A stretch of 64,000 bases of DNA from Macrolepiota albuminosa (Eukaryota > Basidiomycota > Agaricomycetes > Agaricales > Agaricaceae): positions 248,001-312,000 of the forward strand of contig JAMWFC010000090.1 in assembly GCA_027475525.1 (NCBI GenBank), in the 5' to 3' direction. Below are positions 62,768 through 64,000 of the stretch, piece by piece; position 1 is the stretch's first letter, and each line of letters starts with the position of its first letter. The position numbers were made by a program, and so were the translations under genes. The notes under the pieces were generated by a model that worked only from the letters and a program-made list of their open reading frames with translations, made no database searches and was not told where the DNA came from.

Positions 62768-63177
62768 CTAATTTATTCAGTACTTGCATTGCCTTAAACT
62801 ATAGTGTGTTCAATGTAAAGCAGCTGGCAGTAATGCATATTGACTTATTCAAAGCAATTTCTATATACAAGTTCTATATAAGTAAGTAGATGATTAACAG
62901 GCTAAAGTTTATAGCTACTTTTCTGATATTTCAAATCTATTTACAAGTTTTATATAAGATAATTAACAGACTAAAGTTCATAGCTATCTTGACATTTCAA
63001 GTTTTATTATAACTAAAAGCCATAGTCACCATGCTCTAAACTTAGAGTTTAATTTTCAATATAAGTCAATTGAGATTTTTAATGAATCTTCATTCTTATT
63101 CACTGATTGTAATTCAATAGATGGTCTCAATGTGTTTCTAATATATAAAATCTAAGCATCAACATATTTTCCAATAA
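62768..63177. other. AT-rich flank; nothing recognised
   Basis: Contains a near-repeat 'caagtt(c/t)tatataagataattaacagactaaagttcatagct' at about 62868-62915 and 62945-62985. No gene was found. Confidence 0.4.
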
Positions 63178-64000
63178 TGACGTCAACTGTGGTTGGGTGC
63201 GCTAGATGTATACACAGTACAACACCGTCTCCAGCATCTAGCGTGCAGAGTTGTGAGAAGTCCTGGCAGGGTCCCAGTGTGCTCAAACAGATGTGATAGA
63301 ACGATGTGCTAGATAATAGCATCTTGGGTGCTACCTAGCAAACGGTAAGTGTCATAGTTTAAGTAAAGATATATAGAAGAAGACAAATAGCGCAGCGTAG
63401 TGTGCCTGTAGATGGCACCGTAAACAATGAAGACAAGATAGACAAAGCTAGCACCAAACTTAGTAATGAAGTCAGGCAAAGCTAGCGCAATTTGAACGCT
63501 AAGTGTAACTGGGAGCTCAAGAGGTTATGATTCATTGTTATATACATGTAAAGTAGCTAGCCTTTATACTATGCGCTACCATATTTCCAAAAATAAGTCT
63601 ATTGGCAGCACTACCAATTAGTGCCTCTCCTCATGGTTGTAGCTAATCGCCACCTGTCAATGGCAACTTGTAGCACATGGGTAACAGTGACCAACGGCAA
63701 CTCTAAAACTACTTAGAAATGATATGAGTTTGCTTACTTTTTGATGTAATTTAATTGGTCAGGCCATTCTGGAGTATGGTCAGAAAATCCTCAACAGATG
63801 CCATGAGCGCTAATCCTGGCGCTAAACATTGTACTATCTTTTAATAGATTTGAATGTCAGGTCTGCATGTATCCTGTCTTGTCATCATTGATTCCTTTAG
63901 ACTTCTGATTGAGGTGCCTTGGTGATTGACAGCGCCAACTGTTAACCCCTTCCAGTATTGATCAGGATTTGGTCAGAGTCAACTTCCCACCATCATGCTA
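63178..64000 (-). mobile_element. 3' end of LTR retrotransposon, family 2 (LTR plus internal tail), cut by window edge
   Basis: The LTR is 63178-63796 (minus strand: TGTTGAGGATTTTCTGACC ... GTTGACGTCA, 619 bp). The internal 3' tail runs to the window end. It is homologous along its length to 1880-2744 but in the opposite orientation, and it retains many CpG sites that are TpG or CpA there. Confidence 0.7.

Overview
The window is from a filamentous basidiomycete, most likely an agaricomycete. Host genes are split by many 50-60 bp GT-AG introns. They lie in compact CpG-containing islands, separated by AT-rich, CpG-poor stretches full of decayed LTR retrotransposons and fungal Tc1/mariner and hAT-type DNA elements. 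No tRNA, rRNA or CRISPR array was recognised.

Layout. 1-13.4 kb is a transposon graveyard: a Ty3-type gag with its 5' LTR, ends of two other LTR families, a zinc-dependent dehydrogenase pseudogene split by a solo LTR, a Tc1 end, a hAT-type MITE and a broken host-like gene. 14.2-22.5 kb is a minus-strand gene island with two tandem secreted type-B carboxylesterases and a secreted acid phosphatase. 23.6-28 kb is AT-rich, with minisatellites, a solo LTR and a complete non-autonomous LTR element. 28.4-45.5 kb is a conserved gene island: a hypothetical Ser-rich protein, the mRNA export receptor MEX67/NXF1, an ankyrin-repeat protein, the HOPS subunit VAM6/VPS39 and an MFS transporter. 45.8-64 kb is a second transposon region. 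It is dominated by a ~10.9 kb Ty3 chromovirus (51.8-62.8 kb, minus strand) with a single-frame Gag-Pol and a large third ORF of unknown function downstream of pol.

Two signals cut across the annotation. First, nine tandem direct duplications all have a period of exactly 77 bp. They fall at unrelated sites: the ankyrin gene, the chromovirus protease, LTRs and intergenic DNA. I read them as unmerged k=77 assembly overlaps, not biology. They create false frameshifts and a false stop. Second, the transposon copies have lost CpG, and their reading frames are broken almost only by TGA/TAG codons, as expected from C-to-T decay.

The best candidate for something undescribed is the chromovirus third ORF: about 960 codons, Gln/Pro-rich N-terminus, no domain I recognise, held in one frame apart from one C-run shift and a few transition-type stops. 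The host genes are ordinary housekeeping or secreted-enzyme genes and show no sign of forming one pathway.
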